A stretch of DNA of 28,313 bases from SIG607 sp045646245 (GTDB taxonomy: Bacteria; Bacillota; Clostridia; Oscillospirales; Acutalibacteraceae), in assembly GCA_045646245.1 (NCBI GenBank), contig JAZRKJ010000018.1:1-28313 (forward strand). The letters run 5' to 3'. Shown in pieces: positions 15,552 to 23,587 of the stretch. The position numbers and the translations under genes are program-made. Position 1 is the first letter of the stretch. Each line of letters begins with the position of its first letter. Under the pieces are notes generated by a model. That model ran no database searches, was not told where the DNA came from, and was given only the letters and a program-made list of their open reading frames with translations.

Positions 15552-15580
15552 ATCACCCCGATTAGTTTTCTCGGGGTGAT
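15552..15580 (-). terminator. Terminator of the thyX-trhP run, overlapping the PBP start
   Basis: A perfect 10-bp stem (15552-15561 with 15571-15580), ATCACCCCGA/TCGGGGTGAT, with a 9-base loop is followed by TTTTTTT on the minus strand. Its 3' arm contains GGGGTGA, the only plausible ribosome binding site of the PBP gene, so folding would both stop transcription and hide that site. Confidence 0.8.
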
Positions 15581-15585
15581 AAATT

Positions 15586-16815
15586 TTATTCATTTTTCAT
15601 TCTGAGCAACGAACCCGCAGGTATAGCCCGTTCAAAAGGTATTTTCACGGTCATCATTGGGTGCGGCGCGTTATCAATTGCGTTATCGTTTTCATCAAAA
15701 AGTTGATTTGCCGTAAGGGTAAAGGGAGCCTGTCTTACCGCAAGGCAGTCAAATTCCTGACCAACGTAAAACTTATTTTTCATAATGGCAATAACCTTAC
15801 CGTCTTCATAACCCGTAACCACGGCGGCAACGGAATAATCCCTGACATAACCCGCGCTTTGGTAGGTTTGCTGAGGAGAGCCGAAATAAAAGCCAGTACT
15901 GTACGGACGGTGGCTGATTTTTTCAAGTTCTTCGCTAATCCAGCAAGGAAGAGTCCAGTTTTCATCCGCACACTTCAGACTGTCAAGAGCGGCGCGGTAG
16001 GCGTTTGCGGTAACCGCAACGTAGTAATGAGACTTTGCTCTGCCTTCAATTTTTATGCTGTCTACACCCGCCTCTGCCATTTTATCAAGGTAAGGCGCCA
16101 TACACATATCGTTAGCGTTAAGTATATAACTTCCTTTGTCGGTTTCGGTTATGTCAAAATACTGACCGGGGCGTTTTTCTTCCATAAGAGAATAGTGCCA
16201 GCGGCAAGGTTGGGCGCAGTCTCCTCGGTTAGCGTCCCTTCCCGTCATATAACTGGAAAGTAAACATCTTGCCGAAAAAGAAACGCACATAGCACCGTGA
16301 GCAAAACATTCTATTTCCAAATCCTCAGGCGTTTTCTCCCTGATTTCACGGATTTCCTCAAGAGAAAGTTCACGGGCAAGGACAACACGTTTTGCTCCCA
16401 TTTCATAAAAAGCGTTAGCCGTAACGTAGTTGCAAATACCCGACTGCACCGAAATATGAAGTTCAGCAGAAGGGGCGTATTTTTTAACCATACCCGCAGT
16501 ACCTATATCGCTGGCGATAATTGCGTCTACCCCCGCCTTTTCAAGAAATTTAAGAAAATCGGGAAGGCGCGACATTTCGTCATTATGAGGCACTATGTTA
16601 CAGGCAACGTGAACCTTTACTCCATGGGCGTGGGCGTATTCCACACCCTTTATAAGGTCTTCTTCCCCAAAATTCGAAGCGGCTGTACGCATACCGAATT
16701 CTTCACCCGCCAGGTAAACCGCGTCTGCGCCGTAGTCTACCGCGGCAATAAGACGTGTCAAATCACCCGCGGGGCAAAGAAGTTCAGGTATTTTTTTGTT
16801 AATCCAAGTATTCAT
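15586..16815 (-). CDS. trhP: U32 family protein, TrhP-like tRNA hydroxylation enzyme
   Basis: This 409-residue protein is of the U32 'peptidase' family. The signature ECFAHGAMC...ARCLLSSYM at about 169-190 and the four cysteines C177, C184, C200 and C204 (GDCAQPCRW) match the TrhP/YegQ branch, where they are thought to hold an Fe-S cluster. That branch makes 5-hydroxyuridine at tRNA position 34 from prephenate. One signature Gly is Ala here (SARC). The C-terminal small domain (FYVGQEFDCL) is also typical. It overlaps the end of mltG by 17 bases. In Bacillus the related genes yrrN and yrrO lie near the mltG homologue yrrL, which supports the assignment. Ribosome binding is weak (GGGAG, about 13 bases away). 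A true collagenase-like protease role is less likely. Confidence 0.78.
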   Translation of the reverse strand: MNTWINKKIPELLCPAGDLTRLIAAVDYGADAVYLAGEEFGMRTAASNFGEEDLIKGVEYAHAHGVKVHVACNIVPHNDEMSRLPDFLKFLEKAGVDAIIASDIGTAGMVKKYAPSAELHISVQSGICNYVTANAFYEMGAKRVVLARELSLEEIREIREKTPEDLEIECFAHGAMCVSFSARCLLSSYMTGRDANRGDCAQPCRWHYSLMEEKRPGQYFDITETDKGSYILNANDMCMAPYLDKMAEAGVDSIKIEGRAKSHYYVAVTANAYRAALDSLKCADENWTLPCWISEELEKISHRPYSTGFYFGSPQQTYQSAGYVRDYSVAAVVTGYEDGKVIAIMKNKFYVGQEFDCLAVRQAPFTLTANQLFDENDNAIDNAPHPMMTVKIPFERAIPAGSLLRMKNE

Positions 16816-17980
16816 ATATCCATTTATTCTCCCGTTTGAGACGGTTTATAGTATTAACCTGATCATTGTAGGTTTTGTGAAAATAAAACTTTCCGCTGCT
16901 GTCGGTAACGAAATAATAGTAATCAGAAAAATTCTTTTCGGGGTAAAGGACAGCGTTTATTGCGGTCATTCCCGGTGAGCAAAGAGGACCGGGGGGCAAT
17001 TCTCTAATCTTATAGGTATCGTATCTGCCGTCGTCATTTGGGAAAGCGTTTCCGTAATAGCAAGTAGGCGACGAACCCAGTTTTTCACCGCGGTTCATTC
17101 TGTTATAAAAAACAGCGGCAACCTTAGGCATACTGTCCCCCGCGTTACCCGCTTCCATTTGCAGAATTGAAGCAAGAGTAAGCACTTCATTTACGCTCAT
17201 ATTTATTTCTTTTGCCCGTTTAACCATATCTTCGGTAAACTTTTTACGCATATTTTCTATCATTTTTTCAACTGCCAATTTAGCACATTCTTTGGAATCG
17301 TACGCGTAAAACTGGTAAGTATCGGGGAAAAGAAAGCCTTCCAAAGGAACGTAAGTATTCACTTTATCGGCTTCGCTTAAAATATAGCCTTCCATATTTA
17401 CCTTTGAAACGGCATCATAAAAATCTTCTTTAGTGCAAACGCCTGCTTTTTCAAGAATACTTCCCATTCCTGGTATTGTAACGTTACTTCCGTTAACGTT
17501 TTTAACGTAATCGTAAATTCCCGTACCTTCGGGTATGGTTACCCTGACAATAGAAGAATCGCCTTGCTTTGAAAGAATGGCGGCAATTTCTTCGTAACTG
17601 CTTCCCTTTTCAATTTCATAAGCGCCAAACTGAAAATCAGCCCCGTAGCCTTTTATTTTACAGAACGCTCTGAAGAGTAATGCGTTACTTATTACGCCCG
17701 ATTTTTCCAGTTCTTCGGCAATATCGTAAGCAGAAGAACCCTTTTGAATATTTACGGTTGCGCCGCCGCCCAGTTTTCCGCCGATTTCAAGGAAAGCAAA
17801 GGCAGTAACACCTATACAAACCGCAAGAAAAACACATAAAACGGAAATTATAACCGCTTTAACGGTTTTCTTCTTCTTTCTTTCCTCACGCTTTAAGGCG
17901 GCTTTTTCTATCATATTTTCAAAGCTGTCGGTATTAAGCTCAGGTAAATTTTCAATTATTTCTTTGTTTTCTTCGTTCAT
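16799..17980 (-). CDS. mltG: Endolytic peptidoglycan transglycosylase MltG
   Basis: This 393-residue, single-pass membrane enzyme cleaves nascent glycan strands and ends their growth. A charged cytoplasmic N-terminus rich in E/K (residues 1-40) precedes one membrane helix (41-63). A LysM-like region (about 75-140) and the YceG catalytic domain follow, with LEGFLFPDTY at 213-222 and the active-site segment LASILQMEAGN at 268-279. E276 matches the second Glu of the common ASIVEKE pattern, and the first is Gln here. The start ATG 17980 follows GGAAGA and lies two bases past the DJ-1 gene's stop. A longer frame from 17998 would overlap that gene. It ends overlapping the U32 gene. Confidence 0.92.
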   Translation of the reverse strand: MNEENKEIIENLPELNTDSFENMIEKAALKREERKKKKTVKAVIISVLCVFLAVCIGVTAFAFLEIGGKLGGGATVNIQKGSSAYDIAEELEKSGVISNALLFRAFCKIKGYGADFQFGAYEIEKGSSYEEIAAILSKQGDSSIVRVTIPEGTGIYDYVKNVNGSNVTIPGMGSILEKAGVCTKEDFYDAVSKVNMEGYILSEADKVNTYVPLEGFLFPDTYQFYAYDSKECAKLAVEKMIENMRKKFTEDMVKRAKEINMSVNEVLTLASILQMEAGNAGDSMPKVAAVFYNRMNRGEKLGSSPTCYYGNAFPNDDGRYDTYKIRELPPGPLCSPGMTAINAVLYPEKNFSDYYYFVTDSSGKFYFHKTYNDQVNTINRLKRENKWIYEYLD

Positions 17981-17982
17981 AG

Positions 17983-18540
17983 TTATTCTTCCGAGCACAT
18001 CATCATAGAAGATTTCAAAGCTTCTACCGTGCTTTTATCCTTAGTTATAAATTCAGCTAAAGCAAACCCGAAACGGTACGCCGCGCCGGGGCCCCAGGCA
18101 GTTATTACGGCAGGGTTTCCCTTACTTATCACAAGAGGAAGGTTTTTATAAATACCGTCAATTCCCTTTTCAAAGCCGGGGTAACAAGTAAATTCCCTGC
18201 CCTTTAAAATCCCCAGTTTTCCGTAAACAGAGGGCGCCGCACAAAGGGCGGCAAGAAGCTTTCCTTCCCTTTGGCTTTTAATTATTAAATCACAAAGTGT
18301 TTTATTTTCCCCAAGATTAGTGGTTCCGGGCATTCCGCCGGGAAGAACAAGCGCCGATAAATCGGAAAAGTCCCCCTCTTCAATTACTATGTCTGCGGTT
18401 ATTTGAATACCGTGACTGCCCGTAACGGTTTTACCCGTAACACCTACTGTGGTAACGGGAATGTTTATTCTTCTTAAAATATCAATTGGCGCAACGGCTT
18501 CCATTTCTTCAAAACCGTCGGCTAAAAATACGTATACCAT
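17983..18540 (-). CDS. DJ-1/PfpI family protein (YajL/ThiJ-like)
   Basis: This 185-residue cytosolic protein has the DJ-1 fold. The nucleophile elbow AALCAAP places Cys100 where the reactive cysteine belongs, and DGFEEMEA provides E14, the partner acidic residue of DJ-1 proteins. Proposed activities include glyoxalase III, deglycase and chaperone roles, and the actual function is disputed for the family. The GPGAAYRFG segment near residue 150 replaces the common RGPGTA. The start ATG follows AAGGAG. It sits between tmk and mltG with very short spacing and is probably co-transcribed from the thyX promoter. Confidence 0.88.
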   Translation of the reverse strand: MVYVFLADGFEEMEAVAPIDILRRINIPVTTVGVTGKTVTGSHGIQITADIVIEEGDFSDLSALVLPGGMPGTTNLGENKTLCDLIIKSQREGKLLAALCAAPSVYGKLGILKGREFTCYPGFEKGIDGIYKNLPLVISKGNPAVITAWGPGAAYRFGFALAEFITKDKSTVEALKSSMMMCSEE

Positions 18541-18550
18541 ATTTTTCTCC

Positions 18551-19213
18551 TTAAAGAACCGATAATACTTCCTTCAGAACGTCATTGGAAATATCTTCAA
18601 TAGTACGCGCCTCGTTATTTTCGGCACAACTTATTATATCCCAGCCGGAATAATCGGCTGTGAAAACGGCAGACCTTCTGCAATGAGCAAGATAATCGGT
18701 ATCTCTTTCGTGAATATCCTTTTTCTCTTCGTCGCCCTTATATCTTCCCGTCATAAGCTTTTGGGAAACTTCAATGGGCATATCAAGAAAAATAACCTTA
18801 TCGGGTTTGGGAATACCCATTTTATTATATTCAAAATCGTAAAGCCAATTAAGGAAATCTTCCCATTTATCTTCACTGAGCTTTGAATTTTGGTGAACGG
18901 CGTTGGAGGTTACGTACCTACCCGCTATAACAACACCGCCCGCGTTATAATATTCGCCCCAATACTTTTTAAAGGAAGCATAACGATCTACCGCATAAAA
19001 GGTAGAAGCGGCATAAGCGTTAACGTCACCCGGTTTACTGCCGAATTCACCTGCAAGGTACATTTTTACAAGAGTGCTTGAAGGATGTTCGTAATCGGGA
19101 AAGGATACCATACGGCAATCTATTCCCATATCGGTCAAATTTTTATAAAGTAATTCAAGCTGAGTGGACTTTCCGCTTCCGTCAAGCCCCTCTATTACAA
19201 TAAGTTTACCCAT
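18551..19213 (-). CDS. tmk: Thymidylate kinase-like dTMP kinase
   Basis: This 220-residue nucleotide kinase has a P-loop GLDGSGKST at residues 9-17, the DR motif in AVDRYASF (about 75) that binds dTMP, and a lid region after GRYKGDEEKKDIHE. It phosphorylates dTMP to dTDP. Its ATG shares one base with the thyX stop (TAATG), so synthesis and phosphorylation of dTMP are translationally coupled. The sequence is somewhat divergent from E. coli and Bacillus Tmk, and another deoxynucleoside kinase is possible, but the thyX link supports dTMP. Confidence 0.88.
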   Translation of the reverse strand: MGKLIVIEGLDGSGKSTQLELLYKNLTDMGIDCRMVSFPDYEHPSSTLVKMYLAGEFGSKPGDVNAYAASTFYAVDRYASFKKYWGEYYNAGGVVIAGRYVTSNAVHQNSKLSEDKWEDFLNWLYDFEYNKMGIPKPDKVIFLDMPIEVSQKLMTGRYKGDEEKKDIHERDTDYLAHCRRSAVFTADYSGWDIISCAENNEARTIEDISNDVLKEVLSVL

Positions 19214-19989
19214 TAGTTTTCACCGTTCTTTATTTTTGCTGTAAGCTCTTTCATTTCCTTTGCTTTACCGCAGCTCATTTTGCCTTCGGGGCAAGGGCCA
19301 GAAACACAGGGTGCGCCCGCTTTTTTGAAAAGCTGAGGAGCAACCTTGTATACAAGAGCAAGCATTTGGTTGGCTACGTCCCTTATTTCCCATTGCGCAC
19401 GGTTGCAGCAACGGTGATGGAAGAAATTCATAAGAGACCTTGTATTCATAGTAACAATCATTTTGGTTTCACAGGCATTAGGTAAAACAAAACGAGCATC
19501 TTCTATAGCCTTTTTTTCGGCGGCACGGTTTGCCGCCTTTTCATCCATACCCTCGCTAAGCATAGCTTTAAGATGTTTTTCTTTTAAAACTGCGGTAATA
19601 CGGTCGTAATCCTCTTGGTCTCTCTTCATAGACTCTTTAAAAATTTCAAGTGCTTCAGGACAATTTTCAATTTCGGGAGGAAGCACATAACCAAACTGCT
19701 TTTCGGTTACGTAGCGCTGACTTTGCACCGAAAATGAAGCTATGCGGTGGCGGGTAATCTGAGCCAAAAGAGCACGTGACACACCTTCTATACCAAAGGT
19801 GAAATAAGCGTGTTCTGTAGGACTTTCATGACCGAGAGAGGCAAGCATATCAACAAAGTCTGCTGCCTTCTTTTCGTCAAGTCCCTCTCTTACGGTATCT
19901 ATGCTTGCAGGGCTATAGCACAGCTTTGCTGCGCTGGCAATGGTTATTTCAGGATCCGGAGTGTAGGTTAAAAGTGTTACTTTTGGCAT
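19213..19989 (-). CDS. thyX: FAD-dependent thymidylate synthase
   Basis: This flavin-dependent enzyme makes dTMP from dUMP using methylene-tetrahydrofolate and NADPH. The 258 residues carry the diagnostic RHR-x7-S motif (R80-H81-R82 ... S90, read as RHRIASFSVQS) and the further substrate-binding segment NTRSLMNFFHHR. The C-terminus has a Cys-rich stretch (CVSGPCPEGKMSC), which is seen in some clostridial ThyX. The start ATG follows GGGAGG, and a strong promoter lies at 20032-20060. First gene of the run thyX-tmk-DJ-1-mltG-trhP. Confidence 0.96.
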   Translation of the reverse strand: MPKVTLLTYTPDPEITIASAAKLCYSPASIDTVREGLDEKKAADFVDMLASLGHESPTEHAYFTFGIEGVSRALLAQITRHRIASFSVQSQRYVTEKQFGYVLPPEIENCPEALEIFKESMKRDQEDYDRITAVLKEKHLKAMLSEGMDEKAANRAAEKKAIEDARFVLPNACETKMIVTMNTRSLMNFFHHRCCNRAQWEIRDVANQMLALVYKVAPQLFKKAGAPCVSGPCPEGKMSCGKAKEMKELTAKIKNGEN

Positions 19990-20031
19990 TTTTATTCCTC
20001 CCGTTTAAGGTGTAAAAAAATATTTTAGTAT

Positions 20032-20060
20032 ATTATACCAAAACTAATGCAGTTATTCAA
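20032..20060 (-). promoter_or_regulatory. Sigma-A promoter for the thyX run
   Basis: On the minus strand there is TTGAAT (20055-20060), a 17-base spacer and TATAAT (20032-20037) with an extended -10 TGG. It lies in the 167-base divergent gap shared with prs. Confidence 0.8.
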
Positions 20061-20121
20061 TGAAATTTTTCTTAATATATGTCGAAAAAACACTTTATTA
20101 TTTTAAGGTTTTATGTTATTA

Positions 20122-20127
20122 TATAAT
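20122..20127 (+). promoter_or_regulatory. Probable -10 box for prs
   Basis: TATAAT lies 30 bases before the prs ATG, whose ribosome binding site is GGGAGG at 20141-20146. No convincing -35 box is visible at normal spacing, so this may be a weak or activated promoter. Confidence 0.4.
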
Positions 20128-20156
20128 TAACAGGTCAAAAGGGAGGATTTTTTAAA

Positions 20157-21293
20157 ATGGCAAGTATTGATTTAACACACACACCTTACGGCGACCTCGC
20201 AATAGTAAGTATGCGCGGTTGTGAAGACATTGCTTCTAAGGTAGACTATTATCTTATGCAATGGCGCGGAATGCCCTCGGAGCACAGTTTCGTTATTCAA
20301 GCCAACTGTCCCCGTTTCGGCACAGGCGAAGCAAAGGGTGTTCTTAACCACACCGCAAGAGGCTTAGATGCCTATATTATCTGCGACTGCTTCAACCACG
20401 GTGTCACCTACAAAATGTACGGTAAAGAGGTTCCTATGAGTCCTGACGATCATTTCCAGGATTTAAAGAGAATTATTGCCGCATTCGGCGGTAAAGCAAG
20501 AAGAATTACCGTAATTATGCCTATGCTTTACGAGGGCAGACAGCACAGAAGAAGCACCAGAGAGTCTATGGACTGCGCTCTTGCGCTTCAGGAACTTGTT
20601 AATATGGGCGTTAAAAACATTATCACCTTCGATGCTCACGATCCCAGAGTAAACAACGCTATTCCGTTGGACGGCTTTGATAACGTTCAAGCTACATATC
20701 AAATGATTAAGGCTTTACTTAAAAACGTTCCTGACGTTAAGCTTGACAAAGAGCATACTATGATAGTTTCCCCCGATGAAGGCGGTATGGGCAGATGTAT
20801 CTACTACTCTTCCGTATTGGGACTTCCTCTCGGTATGTTCTACAAGAGAAGAAACTATTCCGTTATTGTTAACGGTAAGAACCCCATTGAAGCTCACGAA
20901 TTCTTGGGTAACGATGTTAAAGGAAAAGACCTTATTATCGTTGACGATATGATTTCTTCGGGCGAGTCTATGTTGGACGTTTCGGCAAGACTTAAGAAGG
21001 AAGGCGCAAAGAGAGTATTTATTTTCTCCACCTTCGGTCTTTTTGTTGACGGTTATGAAAAGTTCGACGAGTATTATAAGAACGGTATGATAGATAAAAT
21101 CTTCACCACCAACCTTATTTACAACGAGCCTGAACTTCTCACCAAAGAATGGTACTGCAACGTTAATATGGCTAAATATATCGCTCTTCTCGTTGACACC
21201 CTTAACTGTGACAACTCCATTAGCGAACTTCTTAATCCCATTGACCGTATTAAGAACATTGTTAAAAAGTACAACGAAAACGGCAAAATCTAA
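20157..21293 (+). CDS. prs: Ribose-phosphate pyrophosphokinase (long variant)
   Basis: This enzyme makes PRPP from ribose 5-phosphate and ATP, feeding purine, pyrimidine, NAD, His and Trp synthesis. It has the catalytic/ATP-binding part YEGRQHRRSTRES (125-137), the DAHDPRV metal-binding segment (159-165) and the ribose-5-phosphate/PRPP loop IIVDDMISSGES (260-271). At 378 residues it is longer than the usual 310-320, and the pattern differs from class I Prs (RQDRK replaced by RQHRR). It fits the longer clostridial subgroup. The gene is alone on the plus strand, divergent from thyX, and closed by a strong terminator. Confidence 0.92.
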   Translation: MASIDLTHTPYGDLAIVSMRGCEDIASKVDYYLMQWRGMPSEHSFVIQANCPRFGTGEAKGVLNHTARGLDAYIICDCFNHGVTYKMYGKEVPMSPDDHFQDLKRIIAAFGGKARRITVIMPMLYEGRQHRRSTRESMDCALALQELVNMGVKNIITFDAHDPRVNNAIPLDGFDNVQATYQMIKALLKNVPDVKLDKEHTMIVSPDEGGMGRCIYYSSVLGLPLGMFYKRRNYSVIVNGKNPIEAHEFLGNDVKGKDLIIVDDMISSGESMLDVSARLKKEGAKRVFIFSTFGLFVDGYEKFDEYYKNGMIDKIFTTNLIYNEPELLTKEWYCNVNMAKYIALLVDTLNCDNSISELLNPIDRIKNIVKKYNENGKI

Positions 21294-21300
21294 TTAAAAC

Positions 21301-21334
21301 AAATTATCCCCCGTCTTTAAACGGGGGATAATTT
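21301..21334. terminator. Bidirectional terminator between prs and the glycerate kinase gene
   Basis: A perfect 14-bp stem (21301-21314 with 21321-21334) with loop CTTTAA is followed by T-rich sequence on the plus strand and by a shorter T-rich stretch on the minus strand. It can serve both convergent genes. Confidence 0.85.
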
Positions 21335-21378
21335 TTATTTTGTTATATCCGCTTTAAAAGTGGCTTGTCGAAATGCTT

Positions 21379-22518
21379 TCAAGCGTTTCCACAAACAATA
21401 AGCCTTAGCACCTGATAAGCAGTAGCCTTTAAATTATTATATGCGTTTTCTTTATTCAAGGCTTCGTCGAGGGTTACAACACCTCGGAGAATTGGGAAAA
21501 AGGCGTCTATTCCGTAATCGTTGATAACTTCGGCGTCGTTTGTTACGCACCCCGCAAAGGCAATAACCCTTTTACCGTATTTCTTTGCAAGACTTGCAAC
21601 GCCTATGGGCGCCTTTCCCATTACGGTCTGGCTATCCAGTCTGCCTTCACCTGTAACAACAAGGTCGGCATCCTTGATGTATTCTTCCAGTTTGGTTTCA
21701 TTAAGGATTATTTCTACACCCTTTTGAAGCTCTGAATTCAAAAAGGTCTTAAAGGCATAACCCAAACCGCCTGCCGCTCCCGCTCCGGGGTAATCCTTGT
21801 TATCGGCGCCAAAGCCTTCTTGACAAATGCGGGCATATTCTTTAAGCCATAAATCCATTTTTATTATCATTTCTTCGTCTGCGCCCTTTTGGGGAGCAAA
21901 CACCCTGCTGCAGCCTCTTTCTCCGCAAAGAGGATTATCTACGTCGCAGGCAATTTTAAAGCTACATTCATTAAGTTCTTTTAAGGCATTATCGCTTTTT
22001 ATTTGCGCCAAAACCTCTAACCCCTTTGCACCAAGGGGTATTTTTTTGCCGTTTTTATCTAAAAATTCAAAACCCAATGCAGTAAGCATACCGGTTCCGC
22101 CGTCGTTTGTAGCGCTGCCCCCTATTCCCATAATAAAATCGCGACAGCCTTTATTAACGGCATCCTTTATCATTTCACCTACGCCAAAGGTGGTAGCGTT
22201 AAGGGGATTTAGCTTTTCCCTTTCCACAAGGGTTATACCCGCCGCGGCGGACATTTCCATAACAGCGGTTTTGTCATTCAGGATACAATATTTGGCAGTC
22301 ACCTTGTCCCCAAAAGGACCGGTAACCAATACCTCCTCCATTTCACCGCCAAGTCCTTCAAAAAGGGCTTCTACAGTACCTTCACCGCCGTCTGCCAAAG
22401 GGCGAACCGTTACTTTGCAGTTCTTATCCGCTTTTAAAACGGCGTCCTTTACTGCGTTTCCTGCTTCTATGGAAGAAAGGCTTCCTTTAAAGGAATCAAT
22501 AGCTATTACTACATTCAT
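21379..22518 (-). CDS. Glycerate 2-kinase (GlxK/GarK family)
   Basis: This 379-residue kinase phosphorylates glycerate to 2-phosphoglycerate. Family motifs include AIDSFKGSLSS at the N-terminus, PLADGGEGTVEAL (40-52), GIGGSATNDGGTG (131-143), the CDVDNPLCG segment, and VVTGEGRLDSQT near residue 290. The ATG shares one base with the stop of the upstream acyltransferase gene (TAATG), so the two are coupled. No glyoxylate or glycerate pathway gene is next to it. It is used by many anaerobes to salvage glycerate from sugar acids or serine. Confidence 0.93.
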   Translation of the reverse strand: MNVVIAIDSFKGSLSSIEAGNAVKDAVLKADKNCKVTVRPLADGGEGTVEALFEGLGGEMEEVLVTGPFGDKVTAKYCILNDKTAVMEMSAAAGITLVEREKLNPLNATTFGVGEMIKDAVNKGCRDFIMGIGGSATNDGGTGMLTALGFEFLDKNGKKIPLGAKGLEVLAQIKSDNALKELNECSFKIACDVDNPLCGERGCSRVFAPQKGADEEMIIKMDLWLKEYARICQEGFGADNKDYPGAGAAGGLGYAFKTFLNSELQKGVEIILNETKLEEYIKDADLVVTGEGRLDSQTVMGKAPIGVASLAKKYGKRVIAFAGCVTNDAEVINDYGIDAFFPILRGVVTLDEALNKENAYNNLKATAYQVLRLIVCGNA

Positions 22519-23393
22519 TATAAGAACCTCACACCAATACCGTAACCTGTTTTACCGCCGTTCAAAAGGTGCTTTTTATACGCCCTTTGAAGCGAAGTGT
22601 TTTCGGTTAAGTATTCAACTCTTTTTTCTTCTGTACCGAAAATTCGGTATAAATCTCCGTTATCCTTTTTTATACCGTAGTCATAAACGTCGAATAATTT
22701 CATAAAGCGGTAAATGTTGCTTTCGTGGTTAAGCATTGTTTCGTGCTCGGGGTATAAAAGCCAGGAAGAACATTTGGCGGCATAAGGTTTATCAATAATA
22801 TCCTTATAAAATTCTTTTGCCCTTTCAAAAGACTCCAAAGCAAGCTCTTCGCTTAAAGGCTCACCCGAACCCGGAATATGAACGTTAAGCACCTTGCTTT
22901 CGGGAGTAAGGGTTTTACCGTCTTTAGAATAATCGCAACCGAATTTAATAACTTCGTACTGAAAACGTCCGATACAAAAACGTTCCATTTTAACAAAGCC
23001 TATAAACCATGAAGCGTAAAGCACACCCAATATTCCTCTGGTAGCTTTACAGTCTTCCATCTGATAGCGGAAATCCTTTACGGTGTCATCGTAAATATCA
23101 AGAGATACTCCTTTTTCCTTATAATATTCCTTAAGTTTTCTGCTAAAGCATATAAAGAGAAGAAGTTCTGCTGTATATTCGTAAACGTAAGCGATTTTCG
23201 CCGCTTTATCGGCAAGCTTTATGGCTTCGCCGTAATCACAATCGATTCTTTCTTCATAAAGTTCTAACGCTTTGTTAAAAGCTTCAGCGGCAGAATCTGT
23301 AGACTGAATTTTATCGTAAGCGGCAAGAAGTTTTTTTGCGTCAGCACATTCATACCCGTTTTTATTAAAAAAGGTTTCAAGATATTTTCGCAT
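22518..23393 (-). CDS. GNAT-like acyltransferase domain protein (NAT_N/GNAT_C type)
   Basis: This 291-residue cytoplasmic protein appears to combine an alpha-helical N-terminal region (NAT_N/DUF5596-like) with a GNAT-like C-terminal domain. The most diagnostic part is KMERFCIGRFQYE (about 145-157), followed by LNVHIPGSGEPLSEE and CSSWLLYP, a spacing seen in proteins annotated GNAT_C. The acyl donor and acceptor are unknown. The ATG at 23393 follows GAGGTG by five bases, and a GTG at 23399 overlaps that site. It is driven by the promoter at 23415-23443 and coupled to the glycerate kinase gene. The family call is from recalled motifs and is moderate. Confidence 0.65.
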   Translation of the reverse strand: MRKYLETFFNKNGYECADAKKLLAAYDKIQSTDSAAEAFNKALELYEERIDCDYGEAIKLADKAAKIAYVYEYTAELLLFICFSRKLKEYYKEKGVSLDIYDDTVKDFRYQMEDCKATRGILGVLYASWFIGFVKMERFCIGRFQYEVIKFGCDYSKDGKTLTPESKVLNVHIPGSGEPLSEELALESFERAKEFYKDIIDKPYAAKCSSWLLYPEHETMLNHESNIYRFMKLFDVYDYGIKKDNGDLYRIFGTEEKRVEYLTENTSLQRAYKKHLLNGGKTGYGIGVRFL

Positions 23394-23414
23394 AGTCACA
23401 CCTCATTTTCCCTA

Positions 23415-23443
23415 ATTATAACAACAAAACAGCGGTTTTTCAA
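23415..23443 (-). promoter_or_regulatory. Sigma-A promoter overlapping the upstream terminator
   Basis: On the minus strand TTGAAA (23438-23443), a 17-base spacer and TATAAT (23415-23420) precede the acyltransferase gene. The -35 box lies in the terminator loop and the spacer in its 3' arm. The leader is only about 15-20 bases. Confidence 0.75.
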
Positions 23444-23453
23444 CCGCTGTTTT
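23426..23453 (-). terminator. Terminator of the sugar-use operon
   Basis: A perfect 12-bp stem (23426-23437 with 23442-23453) with a 4-base loop follows the presumed true end of the GH2 frame, with TTTTGTTGTT downstream on the minus strand. Confidence 0.8.
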
Positions 23454-23587
23454 AACATTATTTTAAAAATATTCCGTACGTCAAAATTCTGTAATTTTCA
23501 TTTAAACAAACAAGTTCTGCTTTTTCCACGTTTTTTATTCCGTCCAACTTTAAATCAAGACGGTTTATTATATAGTTTTCGTGGTTT

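Noticed and set aside
21827..22705. Plus-strand open frame of 292 codons
   Set aside because: It lies across the glycerate kinase and acyltransferase genes on the opposite strand, lacks a start signal and is a low-complexity Ser/Pro-rich shadow.
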